A stretch of 43,736 bases of DNA from Iamia sp035765045. GTDB taxonomy: Bacteria > Actinomycetota > Acidimicrobiia > Acidimicrobiales > Iamiaceae. Positions 32,428 to 41,295 of this stretch are shown piece after piece. The notes beneath the pieces were generated by a model. That model saw nothing but the letters and a program-made list of their open reading frames with translations, searched no databases and was not told where the DNA came from. The stretch is taken from positions 1-43,736 of the forward strand of contig DASTYI010000010.1 in NCBI GenBank assembly GCA_035765045.1. The letters are read 5' to 3'. The position numbers and the translations under genes were made by a program. Each line of letters begins with the position of its first letter. The stretch's first letter is position 1.

Positions 32428-34353
32428 TCAGAGCCCGGTGTCCTCCTCGGTGCAGCCGCCGAGGTCGATGTAGGGCGGGTCGGGGGCGCCCGTCAGGGAC
32501 GAGCAGACCTCGATCGCCCAGCGCCCGCCGTGGCGCCCCGGGGGGCTGAAGAGGGTGACGGTGCGGGGCCCCTCGGAGCGGATGCCCTCGACGTGGAGGG
32601 TCTGGTCGCCCTCGGGCCCGAACCCCGGCATCTCGACCACGGCGGCGTCGGTGGCGAGGGCCTGTAGGAGGCACTGGGCCCGGGCGCGCTGGATGTCCTC
32701 CAGCCGGAGGTCCGCGAGGTCGTCGGGGTAGCCGGCACACCACTCGACGGCCGGGGCGCGGAGGCTCCAGGCCAGGGGGACGGTCAGCCGGGGGAGGGCG
32801 TCGGCCAGGGCGGCGGAGCAGGTCTCCTCCCGGAGGGTGAGCACGATCGCCGTGGCCTGGTCGGCCGGGGGGACCTCGCTCGCGCACGTGCTGGCCGGGG
32901 CCGGGTCGGCCTCGGGGGGCGTGATGTCACCCGGTAGCGCCCGGGCCCCCGAGCACCCGCCGCTGAAGCAGTCGTGCTCCTCCAGGGTGAGGAGCATCGC
33001 CGTGCCGGCCGGCACGCCCACGCCCCGGGCCACGACGGCCACCGCGGCGGTGCCCTCGGTCCCCGCCGGCGGGCCCCCCATGTCCTCGGGCGGGCTGCCC
33101 GGCTCCTCCACCAGCCCCTCGGCCAGCACCTCGCCACCGGCGATGGTCAGCACCCAGCGCCGCTCGACGCCCTCCACCCAGACCGGCAGGTCGTCGGCGT
33201 CGATCACGATGTCGACGGCGTGGCCGCCCACCGGCGTCGTGGTCGACACGGTGACGGCGGGTCCGGTCGGCGGGGCGGGCATGGCCTCGTCGAGCGGGGG
33301 CAGGTCGAGGGGGAGAGCCTCGGCCTCGGTGCAGTCGAGGAAGAGGGCCTCGTCCCAGACCCCGATCTCGGTGGTCACGCCCGAGCCCCCCGGCTCCGCG
33401 GCGTCGACCGCCCGGTGGTCGATCGGGCCCACGTCGGGTGCGTGGCACCACGACCGGGTCCAGGGCTCGGGGCCGTCGGGCCCGGTGAGGATCTCGACGG
33501 GCCGGTCGTCGGGGCCGGTGGCGCCGACCCGCCACAGCGCAGCACCGGCGGGGACCTCGACCGGGGCGCCGGTCTCGACCGCCTCGGCGAAGCACGTCAG
33601 CGTGGTCCTCAGCTCGTCGGGATCCGACGGGGCGGTGCCCGATCCGATGTCCCAGGCGCCGGTCCCGCAGCTCCACGGTCGGGGGTCGCGGACCGTCCAG
33701 GCCGGGGGGACGGTCAGCTCGGGCTCGGCGCCGCCCGTGTCGAGGGCGCAGGTCGGGGGGCCGTCGCCGGCGTGGTCGGTGACCCGGACGACGACCCGGC
33801 GGGCGCCGGCGGGCAGGCCGGCGAGGCAGGACAGCGGGTGGTCGCCCCCGAGGGCCAGGGCGCCGGTCTCGTCGAGCGGGCCACAGGGGTCGCCGCAGGT
33901 GTCGGACTCGTAGCGGAGCGACCAGGCGCCGGTGGGGAGGGGGAGGTCGGCCACCAAGCTGGTGCCCGGCAGGAGCGGTCCGGTGGCGAGCCGCTCCTCG
34001 GGGATGCAGGGGTCGGTGCACGTCGACTCGATCGTGAACCGGTGGGTCCGGGGCGCGTCCCCGTCGTCGATGTCGGCGATCACGACGACCTGGGTGCGGG
34101 GCCCGGCCGGCTCGTCGGTGCCGTCGGTGAGGACCTCGGGGGAGCCGTCGTCCCCGGTGACGGCCAGGGCGCCGCCGATGCCGAGGGCGACGACCAGCAC
34201 CGCCGCCGCGGCCAGCCACCGACGGGGGCGGACCCGGATCGGCTCGGCGGTGGCGTCGGCCGCGGCCACGTGGGCGGCGGTGACGGGGTCGGCGGCCGGG
34301 TCGGTGGCGTCGGCCCAGGCCTCCAGGGCGCGGGTCAGGTCGTCGGGGTCCAC
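32428..34353 (-). CDS. Membrane-anchored partner of the sigma factor with large exterior domain
   Basis: The 641-residue protein begins with a short cytoplasmic part VDPDDLTRALEAWADATDPA (about 1-44), one membrane helix (WLAAAAVLVVALGIGGALAV, about 46-65), then about 570 residues outside, rich in Asp, Pro and Cys. The exterior holds two repeated-looking halves around TCTDPCIPEE...CGDPCGP and EEHDCFSGGCSGARALPG, probably disulphide-bonded. The GTG start overlaps the upstream sigma factor gene by 19 bases, so it is the expected anti-sigma or sensor. The classical HxxxCxxC zinc anti-sigma motif is absent, so sigma binding is inference from position and topology. Confidence 0.7.
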   Translation of the reverse strand: MDPDDLTRALEAWADATDPAADPVTAAHVAAADATAEPIRVRPRRWLAAAAVLVVALGIGGALAVTGDDGSPEVLTDGTDEPAGPRTQVVVIADIDDGDAPRTHRFTIESTCTDPCIPEERLATGPLLPGTSLVADLPLPTGAWSLRYESDTCGDPCGPLDETGALALGGDHPLSCLAGLPAGARRVVVRVTDHAGDGPPTCALDTGGAEPELTVPPAWTVRDPRPWSCGTGAWDIGSGTAPSDPDELRTTLTCFAEAVETGAPVEVPAGAALWRVGATGPDDRPVEILTGPDGPEPWTRSWCHAPDVGPIDHRAVDAAEPGGSGVTTEIGVWDEALFLDCTEAEALPLDLPPLDEAMPAPPTGPAVTVSTTTPVGGHAVDIVIDADDLPVWVEGVERRWVLTIAGGEVLAEGLVEEPGSPPEDMGGPPAGTEGTAAVAVVARGVGVPAGTAMLLTLEEHDCFSGGCSGARALPGDITPPEADPAPASTCASEVPPADQATAIVLTLREETCSAALADALPRLTVPLAWSLRAPAVEWCAGYPDDLADLRLEDIQRARAQCLLQALATDAAVVEMPGFGPEGDQTLHVEGIRSEGPRTVTLFSPPGRHGGRWAIEVCSSLTGAPDPPYIDLGGCTEEDTGL

Positions 34354-34832
34354 GGTTCCTCCTCGGTCACGCCCAGCTCGCGGCGGAGGCGGGCCAGGCC
34401 CCGCTCGGTGTGGTTGCGCACGGTCGACACCGACACGCCCAGCAGGTCGGCCACCTCGGGGGTGGGCCAGCGACAGCCGACCTGGAGGTAGACGGCGACC
34501 CGCTGGCGCTCGGGCAGGGCGGCGAGCGCCCGGGCCAGCCCCGGCTCGACGTCGGGGAAGCGGTCGCCGGCGGCGAGCCCGGCGGGCAGGGCGACCGTCG
34601 GCGGGAGCCGCGTGGGCAGCCGGCTGCGGGCGACGGTCCAGACGTAGCCCGCCGGGTTGGCCATGGCCCGCACCCGGTCCCAGTGGCGCCAGGCGTGGAC
34701 CAGGGCGTCGGTGGTGGCGTCGCGGGCGCCCTCGGCGCCGGCCACCGCCACCAGGGCGCGCCGGACCCGGGGCCCGACCTCGTCGACGAAGGCGGCGAAC
34801 GCCTCCTCGACCTCCCCCCGCTGCTCCGTCAT
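34335..34832 (-). CDS. SigE-like ECF sigma factor
   Basis: The 165-residue sigma-70 family protein has region 2 (EEAFAAFVDEVGPRVRRALV, then ATTDALVHAWRHWDRVRAMA and NPAGYVWTVARSR) and region 4 (ALAALPERQRVAVYLQVGCR, TPEVADLLGVSVSTVRNHTE, RGLARLRREL). This short two-region form is the SigE/SigJ-like group common in Actinobacteria. It would direct RNA polymerase to a small set of promoters, perhaps its own. ATG 34832 is taken; GTG codons at 34838 and 34841 in frame would add two or three residues. The overlapping downstream gene is its likely membrane regulator. Confidence 0.85.
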   Translation of the reverse strand: MTEQRGEVEEAFAAFVDEVGPRVRRALVAVAGAEGARDATTDALVHAWRHWDRVRAMANPAGYVWTVARSRLPTRLPPTVALPAGLAAGDRFPDVEPGLARALAALPERQRVAVYLQVGCRWPTPEVADLLGVSVSTVRNHTERGLARLRRELGVTEEEPWTPTT

Positions 34833-34880
34833 GGCCACCACACCCCACCAGAAAGGGGGCGCGGCCGCCGATCGGTCACA

Positions 34881-36428
34881 TCAGATCTGGGAGTCGTGGT
34901 CGGCCCAGTAGGGGTCGCGGAGGCGGCGCTTGATCAGCTTGCCGTTGGGCTCGCGCGGCAGGGCGTCGACGAAGTCGACGGTGCGGGGGAGCTTGAACCT
35001 GGCCAGCCGGGTGGCCGCCCACTCGAGGATCTCGGTCTCGACCTCGGGGCCGCCCTCGACCCCCTCGGGCGTCTCGACCACGGCCTTGATCTCCTCGCCC
35101 CAGTCCTCGTTGGGGATGCCGAAGACGGCGACGTCCTGGATCTTGGGGTGGGTGATCAGCTCGCCCTCGATCTCGGCCGGGTAGATGTTGACGCCGCCCG
35201 AGATGATCATGTCGCTCTTGCGGTCGCGCAGGTACAGGTAGCCGTCCTCGTCGAGCTCGCCGAGGTCGCCCACGGTGAAGAAGTTCTCGATCCGGTTGGC
35301 CTTGGTCTTGGCCGAGTCGCCCTTGTACTCGAAGTCGGCCATCAGCTGCATGTAGACGGTGCCGACCTGGCCGGGGCCGAGCCGGTTGCCCTCGTCGTCG
35401 TAGATGCGGATCTCGCTGCCGGGCCAGGCGGTGCCGACCGAGCCGGGGCGCTCGAGCCACTCCTTGGCCGAGATGAGCGTGCCGCCGCCCTCGGTGGCGG
35501 CGTAGTACTCCTGGATCGTGTCGCCCCACCACTCGATCATCCGGCGCTTGATCTCGTGGGGGCACGGTGCAGCGCCGTGGACCATGTTCCGCAACGAGCT
35601 CACGTCGTACTTCGCCCGCACCTCCGACGGCAGGTCGAGCAGCCGGACGAACTGGGTCGGCACCATGTGCGAGTTGGTGACCTTGTAGCGGTCGATCAGC
35701 CGCAGGGTCTCCTCGGCGGTCCACTTGTCCATGAGGACGACGGTGTGGCCGAGGGCGAGGGCGTTGCCCGTCCACATCAGGACGGCCGTGTGGTACAGCG
35801 GCGAGACGGTCAGGTGGACGTGGCCGTCCCGCGGGCCGATGCCGAACAGGTTCGGGAGGTAGGCCATCAGCTCGGCCATGTCGCTGGGGTCGATCCCGGC
35901 CAGCGCCCGCTTGACGCCCTTGGGGCGACCGGTGGTGCCCGACGTGTAGTGCATCGCCGCCCCCGTTGTCCGGTTCTCGGGGACGCTGGTGGGCTGGCCG
36001 TCGAACAGCTCGGCGTAGGGGCGGAAGCCGTCGACGCGGCCGACGGCGAACCGGGAGCCCGCGGGGAAGCCGGCCTCCTCGACCGCCTTGGTGGCGACGT
36101 CGGCCAGCCGCTCGTGGGCCACGAAGGCCTTGGCGTCGCTGTCGCTCAGGATGTAGGCGACCTCGGGGCCGACGAGGTGCCAGTTGATCGGCGTGATGCG
36201 GACGCCGATCTGGAGGGCGGCGAGGAAGAGCTCGATCAGCTCGATGCCGTTGGGCAGCAGGACGGCGAGGGTGTCGCCCTCCTCCAGCCCGAGGTCGCGC
36301 AGGGCGTGGGCGGCCTGGTTGGCCCGGGCCAGCAGGTCCCCGGCCCGGTGCTCACCGCCCTGCGGGTCGACGACCGCCAGCCAGTCGCCGTCCGCCTCCG
36401 CCAGCCTCCAGAACCCGAGATCTCCCAT
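34881..36428 (-). CDS. FadD acyl-CoA synthetase with KstR box
   Basis: The 515-residue ANL-family ligase contains MHYTSGTTGRPKGVKRALAG (P-loop), VSPLYHTAVLMWTGNALALG, HMVPTQFVRLLDLPSEVRAK, EYYAATEGGGTLI, FFTVGDLGELDEDGYLYLRD, ISGGVNIYPAEIEGEL and PREPNGKLIKRRL with the catalytic lysine. It is unlike the two FadD19-type ligases in this window and differs from FadD3 in its core motifs as I remember them. It activates a medium or long carboxylic acid, possibly a sterol-derived one. On the minus strand TAGTGT (36441-36436), seven bases, then ATG 36428 suggests a leaderless start, with the KstR box just upstream. Confidence 0.88.
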   Translation of the reverse strand: MGDLGFWRLAEADGDWLAVVDPQGGEHRAGDLLARANQAAHALRDLGLEEGDTLAVLLPNGIELIELFLAALQIGVRITPINWHLVGPEVAYILSDSDAKAFVAHERLADVATKAVEEAGFPAGSRFAVGRVDGFRPYAELFDGQPTSVPENRTTGAAMHYTSGTTGRPKGVKRALAGIDPSDMAELMAYLPNLFGIGPRDGHVHLTVSPLYHTAVLMWTGNALALGHTVVLMDKWTAEETLRLIDRYKVTNSHMVPTQFVRLLDLPSEVRAKYDVSSLRNMVHGAAPCPHEIKRRMIEWWGDTIQEYYAATEGGGTLISAKEWLERPGSVGTAWPGSEIRIYDDEGNRLGPGQVGTVYMQLMADFEYKGDSAKTKANRIENFFTVGDLGELDEDGYLYLRDRKSDMIISGGVNIYPAEIEGELITHPKIQDVAVFGIPNEDWGEEIKAVVETPEGVEGGPEVETEILEWAATRLARFKLPRTVDFVDALPREPNGKLIKRRLRDPYWADHDSQI

Positions 36429-36450
36429 GGCGGCGACACTAGGCCGAAAC

Positions 36451-36464
36451 GAGAACGTGTTCTA
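36451..36464. promoter_or_regulatory. KstR-type operator between fadD and an SH3 lipoprotein gene
   Basis: GAGAACGTGTTCTA has the KstR core with one outer base off. It ends 22 bases before the leftward fadD ATG and 56 bases before the rightward lipoprotein ATG. The -10 of fadD (36441-36436) is ten bases further in, so repression here would act from just upstream of -10. The lipoprotein has its own -10 (TACCGT, 36508-36513) beyond this box. Confidence 0.85.
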
Positions 36465-36520
36465 GTGGCCGGGTGGCCTCCTCCCCGACCGAGAGCGGTC
36501 GGCTCCCTACCGTGGGGGAC

Positions 36521-37288
36521 ATGCGTCGCCCCCACGCCGTCCTCGCCCTGACCGCCGCCCTCCTCCTCGGCCTGACGGCGTGCGGCGACGACGACGGGGA
36601 CGACGAGGGCTCCCCGGGCCCGACCACCACCGAGGCGGCGGACGGGGCGAGCACGACCACGGCGTCGACCACGACCGAGGCGGCCACGAGCAGCACCGCC
36701 GAGGCCACGGCCAGCACGGCCCCCGAGGACCTGCCCGGCGAGCCGATCGACATCTACCCCTACGAGGGCGCCACCCTCGCCGTGGTCGGGGTGGCCGCCG
36801 ACGACACCCTCAACGTCCGGTCCGGGCCCGGCACCGACTTCGACGTGGTCGCCGAGCTCGACCCGCTGTCGGAGGAGGCGGTGGCCACCGGGCAGAACCG
36901 CGACCTGGGCGACGCCCTCTGGGTCGAGGTCGAGGCGGCCGGGACGACCGGGTGGGTCAACGTGCTCTACGTCGCCCAGGCCGGGGCCACCACCGACATC
37001 ACCGCCGACGTCCCCGCCACCAGCGCGGCGACCGTCGGCGCCCTGGCCGAGGCGATCGCCGCCACGAGGGTCGGCGAGGGGGAGGGCCCCACGCCGACGG
37101 TCACGATCGTGGCCGGGCCGACCGACACCGAGGTCACCGTCGACGTGGTCGGGCTGGCCGACGACTCGCTCAAGGGCGAGCGGCTGCGGATCGAGGCCAC
37201 GCCCGGAGGCGACGGGGTCACGGCCGCCACCGTCGAGGCGACGGCCCTGTGCGCCCGGGGGGTCACGGCCGACGGCCTCTGCACCTGA
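36521..37288 (+). CDS. SH3-domain lipoprotein
   Basis: The 255-residue precursor begins MRRPHAVLALTAALLLGLTA with an LTAC lipobox, then a Thr/Ala/Glu-rich tether (about 25-75). A bacterial SH3 domain follows: DDTLNVRSGPGTDFDVVAEL, then GDALWVEVEAAGTTGWVNVL (about 102-160). Such domains bind peptidoglycan or proteins at the cell surface. A second globular part (about 165-255) contains an AIAATRVGEGEGPTPTVTIV stretch I do not recognise. TACCGT (36508-36513), seven bases, ATG 36521 fits a leaderless promoter. The frame is open to 36473, but that would lose the signal peptide. Confidence 0.82.
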   Translation: MRRPHAVLALTAALLLGLTACGDDDGDDEGSPGPTTTEAADGASTTTASTTTEAATSSTAEATASTAPEDLPGEPIDIYPYEGATLAVVGVAADDTLNVRSGPGTDFDVVAELDPLSEEAVATGQNRDLGDALWVEVEAAGTTGWVNVLYVAQAGATTDITADVPATSAATVGALAEAIAATRVGEGEGPTPTVTIVAGPTDTEVTVDVVGLADDSLKGERLRIEATPGGDGVTAATVEATALCARGVTADGLCT

Positions 37289-37339
37289 CGGTGGCGTAGG
37301 CTCGCCGCCGGCGGAGCCACGGACGAGGGAGGACCGGGG

Positions 37340-38662
37340 ATGCGGGCACGGCGGCGATCGACGGTGTTGGCGGGGCTGGCCCTGCTCGGGGCGCTGGCCG
37401 TGCCCGGGCCGAGGGCCGAGGCGCAGCTGGGCCCCGGGCTCCTCCCGGTGCCCTCCCCGCTGCCCCCGGGCGCCCCGGGAACGGTGATCGACTCCGAGGC
37501 CTTCGCCGTCGACGGGTACCCGTTCGCGGTCGAGGCCCACCAGCTGCTGTACCGGTCGACCGACCGCTTCGGAGCCACGATCGCCGTCTCCGGCATCCTC
37601 GTCGCCCCGACCGGCGTCCCCGCCCCGCCCGGGGGCCGCCCGGTCGTCGCTTGGAACCACGGCACCAGCGGCATCACCGACGGCTGCGCCCCCTCGCTCG
37701 GCGGCGCCGGGCTGACCTACGCCGGCTCGTGGGACGAGGTCCTGGCGTCCGGGGCGATCGTCGTGGCCACCGACTACCCGGGCATGGGCACGCCCGGGGT
37801 CCACCCCTACCTCGACGGCATCAGCGAGGGCCGGGCCGTGCTCGACGCCATCCGGGCCGCCGGTGCCTTCGGCGGCACCGGACCGGCCGCCGTCACCGGC
37901 TTCTCGCAGGGCGGCCACGCCACCCTCTTCGCCGGTGCCGAGTGGGCCGACTACGCCCCCGACATCGACCTGCGGGCCGTCGCCCCCATCGCCGCGCCGA
38001 CCCACACCAGCCTCGCCTACAACGCCCGCGACGCCCTCCCGAACGCCAGCGGCTACGCCGGGATCATCCTCACCGGGATCGTCGCCGCCCGGCCCGACCT
38101 CGACCGCACCGAGCTGCTGACCCCGAGCGGCGAGGCCGCCTTCGACCAGCTGGCGGCCATCGACGCCAGCGACCCGATGGCCTGCGAGTTCAGCGCCTTC
38201 GACCTCGACACCGACATCCGCACCGACCCGCTCGAGCTGCCCGCCTGGCGCGACGCCCTGGTCGAGAACGAGCCCGGGAGCCGGCCCGTCCCGGTGCCGG
38301 TGCTGATGGTGGCCGCCCGCGACGACACCACCGTCCCGCCGTTCATGACCGAGTCGATCTGCATCGGCCTCACCGCCCTCGACACCGACCTGCGGGTGTG
38401 GATGTACGACTCGGGCGGCCACAGCTCGAGCCCCGGCGAGTCCGCCGACGACCGCAACACCTGGATCCTCGACCGCCTGGCCGGCGAGCCCCCCACCCGC
38501 GAGGTGGCCTGGACCGGCGACGTCCCCGAGGTGATCGACGCCTGCACCCCGACCGAGCCCCCGGTCGTCGACCCCGACCCGGACCCCGACGTCGACCCCG
38601 ACGACCCGGTGCCGGCCACCCCCGCCCGCCCGATCCGCACCACCGCCCGCTTCACCGGTTGA
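37340..38662 (+). CDS. Secreted lipase (LIP family)
   Basis: The 440-residue precursor has a Sec signal peptide (MRARRRSTVLAGLALLGALA, cleaved near AEA-Q) and an alpha/beta-hydrolase domain: VVAWNHGTSGITDGCAPSLG, GAIVVATDYPGMGTPGVHPY, and the nucleophile serine in VTGFSQGGHATLFAGAEW. A PVPVLMVAARDDTTVPPF loop carries the acid and SGGHSSSPG the histidine region. This is the secretory lipase pattern (LIP, as in Candida and actinobacterial lipases). The tail is a Pro/Asp repeat (PDPDPDVDPDDP). It may release fatty acids from external esters, possibly sterol esters; that last point is inference. A GAGGGAGG ribosome site precedes ATG 37340. Confidence 0.87.
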   Translation: MRARRRSTVLAGLALLGALAVPGPRAEAQLGPGLLPVPSPLPPGAPGTVIDSEAFAVDGYPFAVEAHQLLYRSTDRFGATIAVSGILVAPTGVPAPPGGRPVVAWNHGTSGITDGCAPSLGGAGLTYAGSWDEVLASGAIVVATDYPGMGTPGVHPYLDGISEGRAVLDAIRAAGAFGGTGPAAVTGFSQGGHATLFAGAEWADYAPDIDLRAVAPIAAPTHTSLAYNARDALPNASGYAGIILTGIVAARPDLDRTELLTPSGEAAFDQLAAIDASDPMACEFSAFDLDTDIRTDPLELPAWRDALVENEPGSRPVPVPVLMVAARDDTTVPPFMTESICIGLTALDTDLRVWMYDSGGHSSSPGESADDRNTWILDRLAGEPPTREVAWTGDVPEVIDACTPTEPPVVDPDPDPDVDPDDPVPATPARPIRTTARFTG

Positions 38663-38685
38663 GCCCTGGGGCAAGATCGACGGTC

Positions 38686-39507
38686 ATGAGCGAGACCGTG
38701 TTCGGGCCCGAGGCGTACACGTCCACCGGGCGGCTCAAGCGGGCGGTCTACGAGGAGGAGCTGGGCCGGCTCCAGGTCGAGCTGGTCAAGCTCCAGGAGT
38801 GGGTCCGGGCGTCGGGGCACCGGCTCGTCGTGCTGTTCGAGGGGCGCGACGCCGCCGGCAAGGGCGGGGTCATCACCCGGATCACCGAGGTCACCAACCC
38901 CCGGATCGTCCGGGTCGTCGCCCTCGGCACCCCGAGCGACCGCCAGCGCACCCAGTGGTACTTCCAGCGCTACGTCGAGCAGCTCCCGGCCGCCGGCGAG
39001 ATCGTCCTGTTCGACCGGTCCTGGTACAACCGGGCCGGCGTCGAGCGGGTGATGGGCTTCGCCACCGACGACGAGGTCGAGGAGTTCCTGCGGGCCGCCC
39101 CGCTGTTCGAGGACATGCTGCTGCGCTCGGGCATCCAGCTGGTCAAGTACTGGTTCTCGGTCAGCGACGACGAGCAGGAGCGGCGGTTCCAGCGCCGGCT
39201 GACCACGCCGACCAAGCGGTGGAAGCTCTCGCCCATGGACATCGAGTCCCGCAACCGCTGGCAGGACTACTCGCGGGCCAAGGACCTGATGTTCGCCCGC
39301 ACCGACACCGACGAGAGCCCGTGGTGGGTGGTCGACGCCGACGACAAGCGGCACGCCCGGCTCAACTGCATCAGCCACCTGCTCTCGCTGGTGCCCTACG
39401 AGGACCTCACCCCGCCGCCGCTCGAGCTCCCGCCCCGCCCGCCCCAGCACGGCGAGCACGTCCGCCCGCCCAAGGAGTCCCAGCGCTTCGTCCCCCGCCG
39501 CTACTGA
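38686..39507 (+). CDS. ppk2: PPK2 family polyphosphate kinase
   Basis: The 273-residue enzyme has Walker A FEGRDAAGKGG (about 51-61), Walker B VLFDRSWYNRAGVERVMGFA, and the lid block RLTTPTKRWKLSPMDIESRN with its catalytic basic residues. It transfers phosphate between polyphosphate and nucleotides (AMP/ADP or GDP), depending on subclass; the length and single domain fit class I (nucleoside diphosphate) enzymes. It stands between a lipase and a convergent lipoprotein. CAAGAT lies eight bases before ATG 38686. A short GCCCC-GAG-GGGGC hairpin (39515-39527) overlaps the end of the convergent gene. Confidence 0.9.
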   Translation: MSETVFGPEAYTSTGRLKRAVYEEELGRLQVELVKLQEWVRASGHRLVVLFEGRDAAGKGGVITRITEVTNPRIVRVVALGTPSDRQRTQWYFQRYVEQLPAAGEIVLFDRSWYNRAGVERVMGFATDDEVEEFLRAAPLFEDMLLRSGIQLVKYWFSVSDDEQERRFQRRLTTPTKRWKLSPMDIESRNRWQDYSRAKDLMFARTDTDESPWWVVDADDKRHARLNCISHLLSLVPYEDLTPPPLELPPRPPQHGEHVRPPKESQRFVPRRY

Positions 39508-39527
39508 CCGGGCGGCCCCGAGGGGGC

Positions 39528-40757
39528 TCAGTCGCTGTGCATGGTGACGAGGAGGTGGGTGCCGTCGGGGCTGGCGAGGAGGTCGCAGGCGCCGCCGCCG
39601 GCGCTGATCGACCAGGCGACGGCGAGCACGGTGCCCCCGTCGGCCAGCGGCTGCTCCTCCACCGGGCCGGGCTCGAAGCTCTCGGCGTCGGGGCCGTCGG
39701 CGCCGCTGGCCAGCAGGGCGTCGATGGCGGCGCGGACGTCGTCGACCCGCAGGATCGACGTGCCGTCGGGCCCGCCGACGGTGGCGACCAGCTCGGCCCC
39801 CTCGGGCAGCACCATCCGGTCGTAGCCCGTGGCCAGGCAGTTGCCCTCGCCGCCGAAGCGGTCGCCGGGCTCGGGGGCGGGCCCGGGCTCCGGTTCGGGG
39901 ACGAGGTCGTGGGCGGCGGCGGGGACGGCGTCGGGCCCGGGGGTCGGGAGCGAGTCGGGGGGCTGCCGGGTGGTGACGGTGGAGGTCGGCCCGGTGGCCG
40001 GCTGGCCGGTCCCCGCCGGTCCGGCGTCGGCGGGGACGGGCTCGGGGGGCGTGGGGTCGGGGTCGACCGGCCCGATCGTGACCGCCTCGGCGTAGGTGCT
40101 CGCCTGGCCGTCCTCGTCGGGCCGCACGGCGATCTCGACGGTGCCCGGGTGCACGCCGCCGTGGCGGAGGGCCACGCCGATGTCGAGGGTGCCGTCGGAT
40201 GCCGCCGCCTCGCACCGCAGGTGGTCGATCGGCTCGGGCGGGGCGGTATCGGTGATGCGGCGGGCGTCGGAGGGGCGGGGCTCGTCGGGATCCTGCTCGA
40301 CCCACCAGGCGCAGGCGTCGGCCGATCCGGCCAGCGCCGGGCCGATGGCGCGGACCTGGGCGGCGAGGTCGTCCCAGACGGCGAAGGGATCGCCCTCGAC
40401 GACGAGGACGGTCGACCACCCCTCGGCCGCCGGGTCGATCTCCAGGGGCGGCTGGGTGGCCACCGGGCCGGGGGCGTCGGTCGCTGGGGCGCTGTCCCCG
40501 CCCGCCACCGCCGTCGGGGGGACCGCCGTGATCGGAGGCACGGGCTCGATCAGGCCGTAGCCGGGGCGGCGGAAGACGGTGCCGGCGAGGCGGGCGCCGT
40601 CGGGGACGACCAGCCCGTCGTCCAGCTCGGCCCCGGTCCCGTCCGCAGGCTCGTCGGTCCCGGGCTCGGCCCCGGTCCGCTCGCTGCTGTCGTCGCCGCA
40701 CCCGGCCAGGAGCGAGACGAGGACGACCGCTCCGCAGACCCATCGTTGCACCGCCAC
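39528..40757 (-). CDS. Large lipoprotein of unknown function
   Basis: The 409-residue precursor starts VAVQRWVCGAVVLVSLLAGC with an LLAGC lipobox, so the mature N-terminus is the lipidated Cys. A Glu/Gly/Thr/Asp tether follows, then an extracellular part in two segments joined by a Pro-rich linker (PDPTPPEPVPADAGPAGTGQ, about 228-290). Cysteines at CAWW, LRCEA, NCLATG and GACDLL may form disulphides. The C-terminus reads SISAGGGACDLLASPDGTHL. I recognise no family. On the minus strand TAGCCT and a GGAGGTGG ribosome site precede GTG 40757, so this gene has a normal leader. It is divergent from the DUF35-Ltp operon. Confidence 0.78.
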   Translation of the reverse strand: MAVQRWVCGAVVLVSLLAGCGDDSSERTGAEPGTDEPADGTGAELDDGLVVPDGARLAGTVFRRPGYGLIEPVPPITAVPPTAVAGGDSAPATDAPGPVATQPPLEIDPAAEGWSTVLVVEGDPFAVWDDLAAQVRAIGPALAGSADACAWWVEQDPDEPRPSDARRITDTAPPEPIDHLRCEAAASDGTLDIGVALRHGGVHPGTVEIAVRPDEDGQASTYAEAVTIGPVDPDPTPPEPVPADAGPAGTGQPATGPTSTVTTRQPPDSLPTPGPDAVPAAAHDLVPEPEPGPAPEPGDRFGGEGNCLATGYDRMVLPEGAELVATVGGPDGTSILRVDDVRAAIDALLASGADGPDAESFEPGPVEEQPLADGGTVLAVAWSISAGGGACDLLASPDGTHLLVTMHSD

Positions 40758-40809
40758 GAGGCACCACCTCCGGTCCGAGAGGCTAGATCGGAGTGCTTGC
40801 CCGGGGAAC

Positions 40810-40823
40810 GAGAACGTGTTCTA
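40810..40823. promoter_or_regulatory. KstR-type operator with embedded -10, DUF35-Ltp operon
   Basis: GAGAACGTGTTCTA carries the full KstR core with one outer base off. Its terminal TA starts the -10 TAGTCT (40822-40827), followed by six bases and GTG 40834. The geometry is the same as at 1303, 7055 and 27661. Confidence 0.9.
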
Positions 40824-40833
40824 GTCTCCGACC

Positions 40834-41295
40834 GTGCCCCCTGACACCGAACAGCCGGACGTCCTGTCCGCCCCGCTGATCATCGAGTACCCGTTCACCC
40901 GCACGACCGGGCCCGTCATCGGCGCCTTCCTCACCGGCCTCCGGGAGCAGGTGCTGGTGGGGTCGCGGGCGGCCGACGGCCGGGTGATCGTGCCCCCCGC
41001 CGAGTTCGACCCCGTCACCGGCGAGGACCTCACCGAGCTGGTCGAGGTCGGCCCCGGCGGGACGATCCAGACCGCCGCCTGGGTGCCGAGCCCGCACGAG
41101 AAGCACCCGCTCGACGAGCCCTTCGCCTGGGCCCTGATCACCCTCGACGGCGCCGACACGCCGCTGCTCCACGCCGTGGCCGCCAGCGGTCCCGACGCCG
41201 TCGCCCCCGGCACCCGGGTCGTCCCCCGCTGGGCCGACGAGCGCGAGGGCCACATCACCGACATCGCCTGCTTCGAGATCGAGGGGACCGCCTGA
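40834..41295 (+). CDS. DUF35 OB-fold protein, Ltp partner, first copy
   Basis: The 153-residue protein VPPDTEQPDVLSAPLIIEYP belongs to the DUF35 OB-fold family. It has the N-terminal helical stretch (GPVIGAFLTGLREQVLVGSR), a VIVPPAEFDPVTGEDL turn where most family members place four zinc-binding cysteines, and the OB barrel (LVEVGPGGTIQTAAWV, ALITLDGADTPLLHAV, VVPRWADEREGHITDIACFE). The cysteines are missing. DUF35 proteins bind thiolase-like Ltp enzymes; in the ChsH2-Ltp2 case the pair is a steroid aldolase. The gene resembles Rv3521 in the mycobacterial KstR regulon. It heads an operon under the KstR box at 40810; the next start overlaps its stop (TGATG). Confidence 0.86.
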   Translation: MPPDTEQPDVLSAPLIIEYPFTRTTGPVIGAFLTGLREQVLVGSRAADGRVIVPPAEFDPVTGEDLTELVEVGPGGTIQTAAWVPSPHEKHPLDEPFAWALITLDGADTPLLHAVAASGPDAVAPGTRVVPRWADEREGHITDIACFEIEGTA

